38,907 bases of DNA from contig NZ_JADEXG010000052.1 of the NCBI RefSeq assembly GCF_015207255.1, positions 1-38,907 on the forward strand, given 5' to 3'. Positions within the stretch are counted from its first letter, which is position 1; each line of letters begins with the position of its first letter. Under the pieces are notes generated by a model. That model saw only the letters and a program-made list of their open reading frames with translations. It was not told the DNA's origin and made no database searches. The translations under genes and the position numbers were made by a program. Positions 1 to 7,603 of this stretch are shown here, piece after piece. The DNA is from Vasconcelosia minhoensis LEGE 07310 (GTDB taxonomy: Bacteria; Cyanobacteriota; Cyanobacteriia; Phormidesmidales; Phormidesmidaceae).

Positions 1-330
1 GCGATTGACGAGCGCGAGGCGACGGCGGCGATACCGCCGCGCAAGGATGCCAAGATCTGGTTCCACGGCAACCGCAAAGGCCCGGCTCATCCGCGCGATG
101 AGAACCTCAGACGCATCCGCAAAGTGGATCGCTCAGCTTGGAAAGAAGAAGTCAACTATCACCGCCGTTCGCTCAGCGAGACGGGGATGTACCGACTCAA
201 AACCGTTTTCACAGGTGAGGTGTGTGCCAGAAAGATAGCAGCTCAAACCACCGAGTTGATGATTGAATGTAAGGCGCTCAACCGGATGACGCAGCTCGGA
301 ATGCCTGATTGCTACCGCGTTGCAGCCTAG
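1..330 (+). mobile_element. IS5-family transposase, C-terminal part (cut by window edge)
   Basis: This reading frame is open from the first base to a TAG at 328-330 and gives 109 residues with no start in the window. It carries the DDE-transposase C-terminal signature Y-(2)-R-(3)-E-(6)-K (YHRRSLSETGMYRLK), whose Glu is the last catalytic acid of IS4/IS5-type enzymes, followed by the usual ending ALNRMTQLGMPDCY. The enzyme would cut and paste its own element. The N-terminal half with the two catalytic Asp residues lies to the left of the window, so I cannot tell whether the element is active. The right terminal repeat follows at about 365-384, and the element interrupts an antitoxin gene. Family assignment is firm; the subgroup is not. 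Confidence 0.85.
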
Positions 331-364
331 AAAACGACCGAGATGGGAAACCCCTGTCCCTTTC

Positions 365-384
365 TCAATTCATGCAACAAAGCC
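365..384. repeat. Probable right terminal inverted repeat of the IS5-family element
   Basis: The stretch ending in CATGCAACAAAGCC reads GGCTTTGTTGCATG on the opposite strand, which resembles the GGCTTTGTTGC-type tips of IS5-family elements. It sits 35-54 bp after the transposase stop. Antitoxin-like coding sequence begins directly beyond it. The left repeat and any target duplication lie outside the window. Confidence 0.55.
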
Positions 385-618
385 TTTTCGATGACTAGCT
401 CGCATTCTTTGCTGAAGGCTGATCTCTTTTTCATCGGGAGCATCTTCGTAAGCTGCATTGATTCTATCTATGAGCTGCTTTCGTCCATGATATTTGCGGA
501 TAAAATCTCTTAGGGCAAGGGTGATTAAGTGATCCCAGGAAATGTCAAGCTCTGTGGCGAGAAGGTATAGGATTGAACTGCTGATTGAAAATGTAGGATG
601 AGTCAGCCGCGATCGCAA
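370..618 (-). pseudogene. RHH-type antitoxin gene truncated at its 3' end by the IS element
   Basis: The 82-residue frame contains a segment typical of cyanobacterial ribbon-helix-helix antitoxins: LDISWDHLITLALRDFI, then INAAYEDAPDEKE and a basic LQQRMRASHRK. Intact relatives end with a few residues such as LVEGEW. Here the last residues (GFVA) and the stop come from the IS terminal repeat, so the tail is lost. The start is a TTG, and the N-terminus (RSRLTHPTFS) does not look like a normal antitoxin beta-strand, so the 5' end may be damaged as well. No toxin gene is visible; one would be expected on the far side of the IS. Antitoxin identity is from recognition of the family pattern; loss of function is inference. 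Confidence 0.6.
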
Positions 619-626
619 GTTATCAC

Positions 627-652
627 CCTAGCAGCCTATAAGTTACGCTAGG
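627..652. repeat. Short inverted repeat between the antitoxin and hydrolase remnants
   Basis: The arms CCTAGC (627-632) and GCTAGG (647-652) are separated by 14 nt. No U-tract follows on either strand. It could be a weak hairpin or a chance palindrome; no function is claimed. Confidence 0.25.
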
Positions 653-687
653 CGCTGTACTCATGCAATAACTTTGTCTCATCCGCA

Positions 688-882
688 ATGAGTCAGCTGC
701 TACCTGAAGCCTATCCGATGCAGATGAGCCAGCAGCTGTATGCCACAGCCCCCGAGCCCAAGCAGCTATTCCTCATCCCGGAAGCCGAACCTGTCAGCAT
801 CTATCAGCCCGGAGATGAGTCATACTTGAAGCCAATCCAAGGATTCGTAGATTCTTTAAGCCAGTCAGACGCTGAACCCTAG
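688..882 (+). pseudogene. Alpha/beta hydrolase, C-terminal remnant
   Basis: The 64 residues match only the last part of an alpha/beta-hydrolase. MSQQLYATAPEPKQLFLIPEA corresponds to the strand and helix before the catalytic His loop, and VSIYQPGDESYLKPIQGFVD to the final helix. In relatives a His is expected in the loop before VSIYQPG; here the residues are EP, so the catalytic His appears lost. The nucleophile elbow and catalytic acid are absent. It is therefore a non-functional 3' remnant. The ATG at 688 is simply the first Met in the open frame. Confidence 0.5.
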
Positions 883-1185
883 CCAAGTTGGGCTAGGATA
901 TCGCGTGGGCTGCTTCACGTACAAAGCCAGGAGAATACAGAGATAGGACAAAAGAAACGAGCAAAAATTAGAATTGGCAACTCACGGTATGATCTAATAA
1001 TTAACAAGCCTGACGTATTAGGCCATTCTCTTCTCGAGATTATCAACAACTTTTTGAAAGCTGAGAAAATTTCACACCGATTCTACCTTTTCAAAGATTC
1101 ACTACCAGAAGAAGAAATTGTCATCATGTTCTCGAAAGAAGAAAGGATGAACCTGAGAAAAGATGAGATGCTTTATGCTTCATGA
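883..1185 (+). other. Unrecognised A+T-rich open frame without a start codon
   Basis: The frame after the TAG at 880-882 stays open to a TGA at 1183-1185. The last ~80 codons read like protein (for example IRIGNSRYDLIINKPDVLG and LEIINNFLKAEKISHRFYLF), with a Lys/Glu-rich, mixed composition. No ATG, GTG or TTG lies upstream of this part, only Met codons close to the end. Base composition is clearly more A+T-rich than the surrounding genes, as expected for recently acquired DNA. I do not recognise the family. It is probably the 3' remnant of a foreign gene; a chance open frame cannot be excluded. Confidence 0.3.
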
Positions 1186-1271
1186 GGCGAATGAAATCTA
1201 TTGCAGTAGCTCAGGTGAGCTGCAGCGAAATTTAGCCAAAAGGCGCGATCGCGCCCAATCGTTAGGCCCAA

Positions 1272-1499
1272 TCAATAGATGGTCAAATACGTATCAGACG
1301 AATCCATCGGTAGAATTCGCAGCCGCTGATTTTGCAAATCGGGTTCTAGCCCCAGCGCCTCTAAAGGGATAATGCCCAATAAAGCGTTTTGACCGCCAGG
1401 CAGTTCTAAACATTCAAAAGCGCTTTCTCGACCACAGAGATTGATTACCGCGTCTCTGAAAATTCGGGCGGTTCTGATGCCTGTCGCTGTAGATAACAA
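1272..1499 (-). pseudogene. Clan AA aspartic protease, C-terminal remnant
   Basis: The 75 residues contain ALLGIIPLEALGLEPDLQNQRL and end RILPMDSSDTYLTIY, the characteristic C-terminus of the small retropepsin-like (clan AA) proteins common in cyanobacteria. Full-length members are about 110-130 residues and carry the catalytic DTG/DTA in the N-terminal half, which is missing. The first ~10 residues from the TTG (LSTATGIRTA) do not fit the family. The remnant lies 11 bp beyond the stop of the ABC permease gene. It is judged non-functional. Confidence 0.6.
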
Positions 1500-1510
1500 C
1501 CTTTGTCTTC

Positions 1511-2458
1511 CTAGTCGTCCTGGCCCAGGGCTCCTGGCGAACCGGCCAGCGTTCGCTGAGGTGAGCAGGTGAGGATCATAATCAGCAGCGTCAGAATGTA
1601 GGGCGCGGCGTTGAACAGATAGTAGTATGAGTCAATGCCCACCGACTGAAAAGCCGGGCCGATCGCCTGTGCCCCGCCAAACAGCAGCGACGCCCAGAGG
1701 CACTGAATCGGGTTCCAGCGGGCGAAAATCACCAGCGCCACCGCCATCAGGCCCTGACCGCTGGAAATTCGCTCCGTCCATACGCCGGGATAGTAGAGCG
1801 ACAGGCAGGCTCCACCGATACCGGCTAGGAAGCTACCGGCAACAATGCTAGCCAGCCGCACCTTAAATACAGAAATGCCCATCGCCCGGGCCGCCTGGGG
1901 ACTGTCGCCCACCGCGCGAATCTGTAGGCCCCAGCGGGTAGCGCGAAAAAACCATTGGAGCAGCGGCGCGATCGCGACCCCCAGTAAAAACAGCGGGCTC
2001 ACCCTGAGCGCCGCCCGCATCTGCGGCAGCTGGCTCCAGCTGCCCCATTCGAAGGTCGGCAGCGGCGGGGCCTGGGGTTGAATAAACGGCTTGCCGAGGA
2101 AAAACGCCAGGCCGCTGCCAAAGATAATCATCGCAATTCCCACGGCCACATCATTGACGCGCGGCTGCTGCGCCAGCCAGCCGTGGATTAGCCCCAGCAA
2201 TGTGCCCGAAAGCCCCGCTGCCAGAACGCCCAGCCAGGGCGACCAAACTGGCCCCAGCCAGCCCTGGGCCAGATAAGAAACCGCATAGGCGCTCATCGCC
2301 CCCATCAGCAGCGTTCCTTCCAGCCCCAGATTAATTTTGCCGCTCTTCTCCGTGATGCATTCACCCAGGCTGACGAAGAGAAAAGGCGCACTGCCGCGCA
2401 GCGTCCCGGCAATAATGCCCAGCGGCACTCCCCACCAGCCTAATGCTTCTGCTGCCAT
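1511..2458 (-). CDS. ABC transporter permease, YufQ/BmpD type (nucleoside or simple-sugar importer)
   Basis: This 315-residue, very hydrophobic protein has multiple membrane segments. It carries the BPD_transp_2 family pattern, including SLGECITEKSGKINLGLEGTLL near the N-terminus and SIVAGSFLAGIGGACLSL before the last helices. It would form half of the inner-membrane channel with the 359-residue permease encoded 3 bp upstream. The lipoprotein-like binding protein lies just before that, giving one operon transcribed right to left. Members of this family import purine nucleosides or related compounds; the substrate cannot be read from sequence. The ATPase normally encoded in such operons is absent from the window. 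Confidence 0.85.
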   Translation of the reverse strand: MAAEALGWWGVPLGIIAGTLRGSAPFLFVSLGECITEKSGKINLGLEGTLLMGAMSAYAVSYLAQGWLGPVWSPWLGVLAAGLSGTLLGLIHGWLAQQPRVNDVAVGIAMIIFGSGLAFFLGKPFIQPQAPPLPTFEWGSWSQLPQMRAALRVSPLFLLGVAIAPLLQWFFRATRWGLQIRAVGDSPQAARAMGISVFKVRLASIVAGSFLAGIGGACLSLYYPGVWTERISSGQGLMAVALVIFARWNPIQCLWASLLFGGAQAIGPAFQSVGIDSYYYLFNAAPYILTLLIMILTCSPQRTLAGSPGALGQDD

Positions 2459-2461
2459 GGT

Positions 2462-3541
2462 CTATCCCTCCCGGAAGCCGGGTAATCGTCCGTAGAATGA
2501 ATCGCTGGCCAGAATACAGAGAAACACAATCCCCTGAAACACCAGCACCGTTGCGTCAGGCAGGCCGTGCGATCGCTGCAAAATGCCGCCGCTAGCCAGA
2601 ATACCACCCAGCAAAATCGCCACCAGCACCGTCGCTAGCGGATTATGCCGGGAGACGAAGGCGACCAGAATACCGGCATAGCCATAGTTCGACACCAGCG
2701 ACTCGTTCAGCCGTTTCTGCACTGCGGCCACCTCCACCATGCCCGCCAGCCCCGCCGCCGAACCGCCCAAAAAGCAAACCGCCAGGGTGAGCTGACCCAC
2801 CGGCAGCCCGGCCATTCGGGCCGCTCGCACATTGCTGCCCGCCGCCCGGGCGGCAAAGCCAAAGCTGGTGCGCTGGATCAGCCCATAGGCAATCACACAG
2901 GCCACCAGCCCGTAGAGCAGCCCCCAGTGAATGCGGCTGCCGGGAATTTCTCCCAGCCAGTTGAGCTCGGCAATTTCGTAGGAGGAGGGCTTGGTAACAA
3001 AGTTGGGATCGCGCAGAGGCCCCTCAACCAGGTGGTTCATCAGCGCGATCGCAATATAGTTCAGCAGCAGGCTGCTAATCGTTTCGTTGACGCCGCGATA
3101 GTGCCTCAGCGCCCCGGCCAGCATAATCCATAAACCGCCTGCAACCAGGGCAGCTACCGCCATCGCCAGCTGCACCAGCAGCGGCGGTAGGGCTGTACCA
3201 ACACCTAAAGCGGTGACCACGGCGGCCAATCCGCCTATCACCAGCGCTCCCTCATTGCCGATAATCACCAGCCCCAGCCGCGCCGGTAGGGCCGTGCAGA
3301 GGGCCGTCAGCATCAGCGGCGCCGCCCGAATCAGGGTATTTTGCCAGGCGCTCCAGCGACCGAAGGCGGCCTTGTAGATCGACCCGTAGACGGCTAGGGG
3401 GTTTGCGCCCGCTAGGGCACAGAAGCCGCCAAAAATGATTAGGGCGACGAGTAAGGCCAGTATCGGCAGCAGCACTGCTTCAATCGAGCGCCGCCAGCGA
3501 TAGGGCAGGCCCGACGCCGAAGGAGACTGCGCGATCGCCAT
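2462..3541 (-). CDS. ABC transporter permease, YufP/BmpC type
   Basis: This 359-residue integral membrane protein begins with a cytoplasmic N-tail and a long first helix (VLLPILALLVALIIFGGFCAL). It contains the family motif GNEGALVIGGLAA and a conserved YRGVNETISSLLLNYIAIAL region. It pairs with the 315-residue permease downstream. Its ATG overlaps the stop of the binding-protein gene by one base (TAATG), indicating translational coupling. The role is inner-membrane translocation for a BMP-type importer. Function follows family membership; substrate is unknown. Confidence 0.85.
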   Translation of the reverse strand: MAIAQSPSASGLPYRWRRSIEAVLLPILALLVALIIFGGFCALAGANPLAVYGSIYKAAFGRWSAWQNTLIRAAPLMLTALCTALPARLGLVIIGNEGALVIGGLAAVVTALGVGTALPPLLVQLAMAVAALVAGGLWIMLAGALRHYRGVNETISSLLLNYIAIALMNHLVEGPLRDPNFVTKPSSYEIAELNWLGEIPGSRIHWGLLYGLVACVIAYGLIQRTSFGFAARAAGSNVRAARMAGLPVGQLTLAVCFLGGSAAGLAGMVEVAAVQKRLNESLVSNYGYAGILVAFVSRHNPLATVLVAILLGGILASGGILQRSHGLPDATVLVFQGIVFLCILASDSFYGRLPGFREG

Positions 3542-4734
3542 TAGCTCCCCACGCTGCCCTTAACGCCCTCGATCAGCCAGTCCATTTTCTCCAGCTCCAG
3601 GTTTTGCTGCTCGTACTCTTCACCGGCGGGGATAATCGTGTTGCCTTTGTTATCTTTCAGTTCGCCTTCGAAGATCACCAGCTCTTTACTAATCAGCTGG
3701 TCTCGGGCCGTTTCAGCATCGGCCTGGGCCGCGTCGGGAACGATCGACGCATAGGCCGAGAGCTTACAGAAATTCTCCGCCAGGCCACCCCGCAGCAGGT
3801 TGTCAATATCGCCCGCCATCAGCGTTTTGCCCGCAACAAAGTCTTCGCCCAGCCGGGTGTAGATGCTCGACCAGTCCCACTCTGCCCCGGTCAGATAGCC
3901 ATTGGGAGCCAGCGGGGCCTGATTGGCGTGGTAGCCCGTGCAGAAGACGCCGCGCTTTTCAGCCGTTTCCATCACCACTTTGGGGCTATCTACGTGACAG
4001 GTGATCACGTCAATGCCCTGATCGACCATACTGTTGGTGGCTTCGGCTTCCTTAACCGGCAAGGCCCAGTCGCCGGTGAAAATGACCTGGGTGGTAATTT
4101 CCGGCTTCACGCTTTTTGCGCCCAGGGTATAGCTATTGATGTTCCGCAGCACCTGAGGAATTGGCTTAGCCGCAACAAAGCCCAGCTTGCCCGACTGAGT
4201 CATATGCCCGGCAACCACGCCCGCGACATACTGGGCTTCGTCGATATAGCCAAAGTAGCTGCCGACGTTGTCGGGCATTCCGTCCTGGTAGAGGCCGCCC
4301 GCATGGAAGAACTGCACCTCCGGAAACTCGGGCGCCAGTTCCAAAATATAGGGGTCAAAATAGCCAAAGGAGGTGGGAAAGAGCACCTTTGCTCCATCCA
4401 CTTCAATCATGCTGCGCATCGTCTCTGACACCGCTGTCGTTTCAGGGACGCTGGCTTCTTCGACGATGCGAATTCCGGGCACCGACGCCATTGCCTGCGC
4501 CCCTTCGGCGTGGGCCTGGTTGTAGCCAAAGTCATCCTTCGGCCCGACGTAGATAAAGCCCACCACGGTTTCTTCGTCACCGCCGCCGCCATCGCCGCCC
4601 GCTGAGGAGGAACTGTCAGACGTACAGGCAGTTCCGAACCGAGCAGTCAGGCCAAAGGCGGTAGTCGCCATCAGGCCGCGCATAATCTGACGCCGGGAAA
4701 ATGTGGGAGACAGTCGAGGGGTGCGATCGCGCAT
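3541..4734 (-). CDS. BMP-family ABC transporter substrate-binding protein
   Basis: This 397-residue exported protein has an N-region with a Tat-like SRRQIMRGL, a hydrophobic segment, and a Cys (FGTAC) followed by a Ser/Gly-rich spacer, suggesting a lipoprotein tethered outside the membrane. The mature part starts VGFIYVGPKDDFGYNQAHAEG, the PnrA/BMP family fold opening, and contains FPTSFGYFDP and VAGVVAGHMT. Relatives bind purine nucleosides or other small solutes. It is the first gene of an operon with two permeases. The ATG at 4734 is the only sensible start, because an in-frame stop lies just upstream. An SD-like GGAG lies rather far away, about 18 nt upstream. Confidence 0.85.
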   Translation of the reverse strand: MRDRTPRLSPTFSRRQIMRGLMATTAFGLTARFGTACTSDSSSSAGGDGGGGDEETVVGFIYVGPKDDFGYNQAHAEGAQAMASVPGIRIVEEASVPETTAVSETMRSMIEVDGAKVLFPTSFGYFDPYILELAPEFPEVQFFHAGGLYQDGMPDNVGSYFGYIDEAQYVAGVVAGHMTQSGKLGFVAAKPIPQVLRNINSYTLGAKSVKPEITTQVIFTGDWALPVKEAEATNSMVDQGIDVITCHVDSPKVVMETAEKRGVFCTGYHANQAPLAPNGYLTGAEWDWSSIYTRLGEDFVAGKTLMAGDIDNLLRGGLAENFCKLSAYASIVPDAAQADAETARDQLISKELVIFEGELKDNKGNTIIPAGEEYEQQNLELEKMDWLIEGVKGSVGS

Positions 4735-4889
4735 GGGTCATCACAGAGTAACTCCCTTCAGAATTGGTAAAAACCTTCCAAAAGTTTGTGCCCCAGGCTA
4801 CCATTCACCTCCGCAGACCCAGAGCTTTATGACTAAATCAATCCATATGCCCATGACTTTTCTATTCTGATCGAGTTGGCAACATCACT

Positions 4890-4904
4890 GGTTCCTCAGG
4901 AGCC
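4890..4904. repeat. Small hairpin upstream of the BMP operon
   Basis: GGTTCC and GGAGCC flank a 3-nt loop (one G-T pair on one strand). It lies about 155 bp upstream of the binding-protein start, at the left edge of the MFS remnant. It could belong to a leader or be a remnant of a terminator. No known riboswitch pattern was recognised. Confidence 0.2.
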
Positions 4905-4950
4905 AATCTCCCTATGTCCTCGATTGTGAAGCCGCCCTGCGACGAGGGGG

Positions 4951-5502
4951 CGATTCGGGCCAAACGCTGAGCTGAATGCGACGGTTGCCGATGCGCAGTG
5001 GGTGGTCGAATCCTACGCGCTATTTGTGGCGGCGCTAATGCTGGTGGGCGGCTCGCTGCTGATTCCCGGTAGCCTGGCGATTATTAGCGCGGCGTTTACC
5101 GAAGCCGCTCGGGGCCGAGCCATCGGCCTGTGGTCCGGCTTCACCGCAATTACCTCGGCGGCGGGGCCGGTGCTGGGCGACTGGCTGATCGAAGTAGGCT
5201 CCTGGCGCTGGATTTTCTTTATGAATTTGCCCATCGCGATCGCGGTCTTCAGCCTCAGCCTCGACCGCCGCACCGCACCCCTGAATCTGACCCAGGCCGC
5301 TCAGACCTTCCTAATCGAACAGCGCATTAATCGAGCTGCGGCGCAGCTGCCGCCGGATTTGAGCGACGCCCAAGCCCAAGCCGTCTAGGCAGCCATTGAT
5401 ACCGCCTTTGTCGATAGCTTTCGCGTTGTGATGCTGACGGCGGCGGTGCTGGCATTGGGGGGAAGCGCGATCGCGGCCACCCTTGTTCGCACTAGAAGGT
5501 AA
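4951..5502 (+). pseudogene. MFS drug exporter (DHA2/EmrB-QacA type), decayed
   Basis: The open frame reads ELNATVADAQWVVESYALF, the end of the first loop and helix 2 of a DHA2 exporter. It then jumps from LVGGSL straight to LIPGSLAIISAAF, so the conserved GDRxGRR loop and about two helices are deleted. A further normal block follows (GFTAITSAAGPVLGDWLIE, WRWIFFMNLPIAIAV), then a second jump to the extreme C-terminus. A TAG at 5386-5388 interrupts that tail, which continues in frame (AAIDTAFVDSFRVVMLTAA) to a TAA at 5500-5502. Two internal deletions plus a stop make it a clear pseudogene. The start region is unrecognisable beyond about 4951. Confidence 0.8.
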
Positions 5503-5522
5503 GCGCTTCATAAATCCTTCAA

Positions 5523-5542
5523 CTAGCTCAACCTAGCTCAAC
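5523..5542. repeat. Tandem 10-bp direct repeat
   Basis: CTAGCTCAAC occurs twice back to back, directly after the MFS remnant and just before the duplicated 5' segment. It may mark a rearrangement point. Confidence 0.4.
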
Positions 5543-5545
5543 CTG

Positions 5546-5637
5546 GCATTCTCTAGCCGGGACAGTCCTACACCTTCAGCGCTTCGAGATGGCCTACGAG
5601 CTAGAAGTTATTCCGGCTGAATTTAGCTATACCTTAA
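5546..5637 (+). repeat. Degenerate copy of the 5' end of the gene at 6989
   Basis: This 92-bp stretch aligns with 7002-7097 over its whole length, for example the shared CAGTCCTACACCTTCAG. It has scattered substitutions and a net 4-nt deletion at the point matching codons for RQYF. The deletion shifts the frame, so only its second half (M-A-Y-E-L-E-V-I-P-A-E-F-S-Y) reads in phase with the downstream protein. It is a truncated paralogue or partial duplication of the PD-(D/E)XK-like gene. Confidence 0.7.
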
Positions 5638-5711
5638 ATCTTGGTTGGCTTAGGCTATCGTGCCGCATATCTCTGCTCCATAATAGAAGGCAAATCCATG
5701 GAGGTCAGCGT

Positions 5712-6941
5712 TTGTTAGACAAAATCATCGATGCGATCCCCTTGATCCAAAGCTTGAAATACCGCGCCATGGTAAATATTGCTATTGCCAAGCAGTTCAA
5801 CCTTGATCAAGCTCCTGAACAAGCACTGCCGTTTATCGAGGAGGCTATTCGGGAACTATCGACGCTGCCCAGTGAAGAATCTGCTTTCTGGGAATACGAT
5901 ATAGCCAAGCAGTTGGCAAAAATGGGACTGCAAAGCCGCAGCGAAGATATACTTGCGAAACTATTTCACCAGGCTAACCAAGAGGAAGATCCCGACGGTC
6001 GTGACCTCGAATTGGCCGTGGTAGCTGCTACTTATGCCGAAATCGGACTGTTTGATCAGGCAATTGAAGTCGCTTGCATGATCATGGACGACTTCCATAA
6101 AGTCTGGCGAGCATTTGATTCTATCGTTCATACTGCTGCTTTAAATTCAGAGCATGAACAAATATCAAAAGTACTTGCCGCTGTCGATTACGAAGGTAGT
6201 CGAGATTACCTGATGGCAGAAGCGGCGAGTTCTTACGCCCTTGCCAATCAGCCCGAAAGAGCGATTAGATTTGTTCAGCAAATCACCTCTCCAGGCGAGA
6301 AGGTCAATGCCTTGCAGACACCATTTCAGTCACTCCTGAAAAGGGGGGCGGAATTGAACAAACTCCAAACTTTATTAAACTATGTGGAAGGCTATGCATT
6401 AGTAGAGCAAGATCTCAACATGAAAGCGCAAGCCCTGCGAATAGTGGCAGAACAGTATACTGAACTCGATCAGTTTGACAACGCCAGAGAGCTTCTGAAT
6501 CAGGCTCAGCAATTAGTCAGTGCTTTGAGGGCCGATGACTTCCTTACTCAGACTTCTCTTGATGAAATAGCTGATGGCATTGCTCGTGCATCCGTCAAAT
6601 TAGATAGGCGAGAGCAGATATTGCAAACAGCAGAACCGTTTACAGAACAAAATCTTAAAAATTTAGCGCTGAGCTATGCGATCGTCATCGAGGACAAATC
6701 TTTAACTTTCAAATCCAGAAACCTTGAAGAAGTCTGTAAACGTGTCGAAAAACTAAATGACCTCGACGCTGGATTAGAGTTTCTCAGACAGGCCCTTGAA
6801 CAACTTCCCACTTTTGATACAGCTGAAATCGAATCTCCTCCCGCTAGTGACATTGCCGGGAGCTATAGGGATGCTCACAAAGGACATGCTCTAGCTCATA
6901 TTGTAGGTGCCTACTTCGCGCTGCTTAGAAATGTCACATAG
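5712..6941 (+). CDS. Alpha-helical (TPR-like) repeat protein of unknown function
   Basis: From the TTG at 5712 the product is 409 residues, almost entirely amphipathic helices. Repeating motifs resemble degenerate tetratricopeptide repeats, for example YAEIGLFDQAIEVACMI, SYALANQPERAIRFVQQI and YTELDQFDNARELLNQA. No catalytic motif or signal peptide is seen, so a cytoplasmic scaffold role is possible. A perfect GGAGGT lies at 5700-5705, 6 nt before this TTG, which is why I prefer it. The frame is open further upstream to an ATG at 5589, but that extension comes from the duplicated 5' end of the next gene and then loses protein character. Base composition is lower in G+C than the core genes. 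Identity as a helical repeat protein is likely; function is unknown. Confidence 0.65.
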   Translation: MLDKIIDAIPLIQSLKYRAMVNIAIAKQFNLDQAPEQALPFIEEAIRELSTLPSEESAFWEYDIAKQLAKMGLQSRSEDILAKLFHQANQEEDPDGRDLELAVVAATYAEIGLFDQAIEVACMIMDDFHKVWRAFDSIVHTAALNSEHEQISKVLAAVDYEGSRDYLMAEAASSYALANQPERAIRFVQQITSPGEKVNALQTPFQSLLKRGAELNKLQTLLNYVEGYALVEQDLNMKAQALRIVAEQYTELDQFDNARELLNQAQQLVSALRADDFLTQTSLDEIADGIARASVKLDRREQILQTAEPFTEQNLKNLALSYAIVIEDKSLTFKSRNLEEVCKRVEKLNDLDAGLEFLRQALEQLPTFDTAEIESPPASDIAGSYRDAHKGHALAHIVGAYFALLRNVT

Positions 6942-6988
6942 CCTAATAGACGAAACTCAAGCAATGAAAATCACACAAAATTCTGCTC

Positions 6989-7603
6989 ATGACTCGACCT
7001 AGCATCCTCCAGCCCGGCCAGTCCTACACCTTCAGACAGTACTTTGAGATGCCCTACGAGCCGGAAGACATTCTGGCCGAGTTTGGCTATACCCTGAAGC
7101 GAGTTCCCCTATCTTTGCCTCAGTCAACGGCAAATCTCGACCGGTTAGATAACCTCAAAACTCGCATTGAAGAAAGCCTACCTTTCATCAGCCTGACAAG
7201 CGAAGCGGCTCGCCGCGAGCTGCTGATTGCCCCCCTGCTGCTAGACGTAGTGCACTATACCCAGGCCCAGCTCCGCCTGGAATATCCGCTTGCCGTCACC
7301 GAGCAGCTCAAAGGGTCGCTCGACTATTATCTCTACTCCGTCGGGAGACTCCTGGTGATTGAGGCCAAGAACGCCGACTTAGCCAAAGGCTTCACCCAGC
7401 TGGCCGTTGAGCTGATTGCTCTGGATCAGTGGACGGATAATGAACAACCTATCCTGCAGGGAGCCGTTTCGACAGGCGACATCTGGCAGTTTGGCATTCT
7501 ACATCGAGAACAAAAACAAATTCAGCAGGGCCTAACCCTCTACCGAGTCCCAGATGACCTAGAAACCCTGATGCGCATTCTGGTTAAAATTCTAGAACCC
7601 TAA
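6989..7603 (+). CDS. PD-(D/E)XK nuclease-like protein (cyanobacterial hypothetical family)
   Basis: The 204-residue protein starts MTRPSILQPGQSYTFRQYFE and matches a cyanobacterial family with conserved blocks EAARRELLIAPLLLDV, QLKGSLDYYLYS, LLVIEAKNADLAKGFTQLA and GAVSTGDIWQFGIL. The Asp in GSLDY and the Glu and Lys in the IEAK block are spaced like a PD-(D/E)XK active site, so a nuclease-like fold is reasonable. Activity and target are unproven. It is preceded by a decayed partial copy of its own 5' end at 5546-5637. Members are often found in mobile or repeated settings; no partner methylase is present here. Confidence 0.65.
   Translation: MTRPSILQPGQSYTFRQYFEMPYEPEDILAEFGYTLKRVPLSLPQSTANLDRLDNLKTRIEESLPFISLTSEAARRELLIAPLLLDVVHYTQAQLRLEYPLAVTEQLKGSLDYYLYSVGRLLVIEAKNADLAKGFTQLAVELIALDQWTDNEQPILQGAVSTGDIWQFGILHREQKQIQQGLTLYRVPDDLETLMRILVKILEP

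Noticed and set aside
1242-1255. 14-bp palindrome GGCGCGATCGCGCC
   Set aside because: An extended copy of the HIP1 octamer that is scattered throughout the window; not treated as a specific site.
1163-1372. 69-codon plus-strand frame overlapping the protease remnant
   Set aside because: No conserved pattern; the minus strand carries the recognisable protease tail.
2645-3133. Plus-strand frame (162 codons) opposite the YufP-type permease gene
   Set aside because: Gln/His/Arg-rich shadow of a membrane protein gene.
3604-4428. Long plus-strand frame (274 codons) opposite the BMP-protein gene
   Set aside because: Antisense shadow of a clear gene with well-conserved motifs; no motif of its own.
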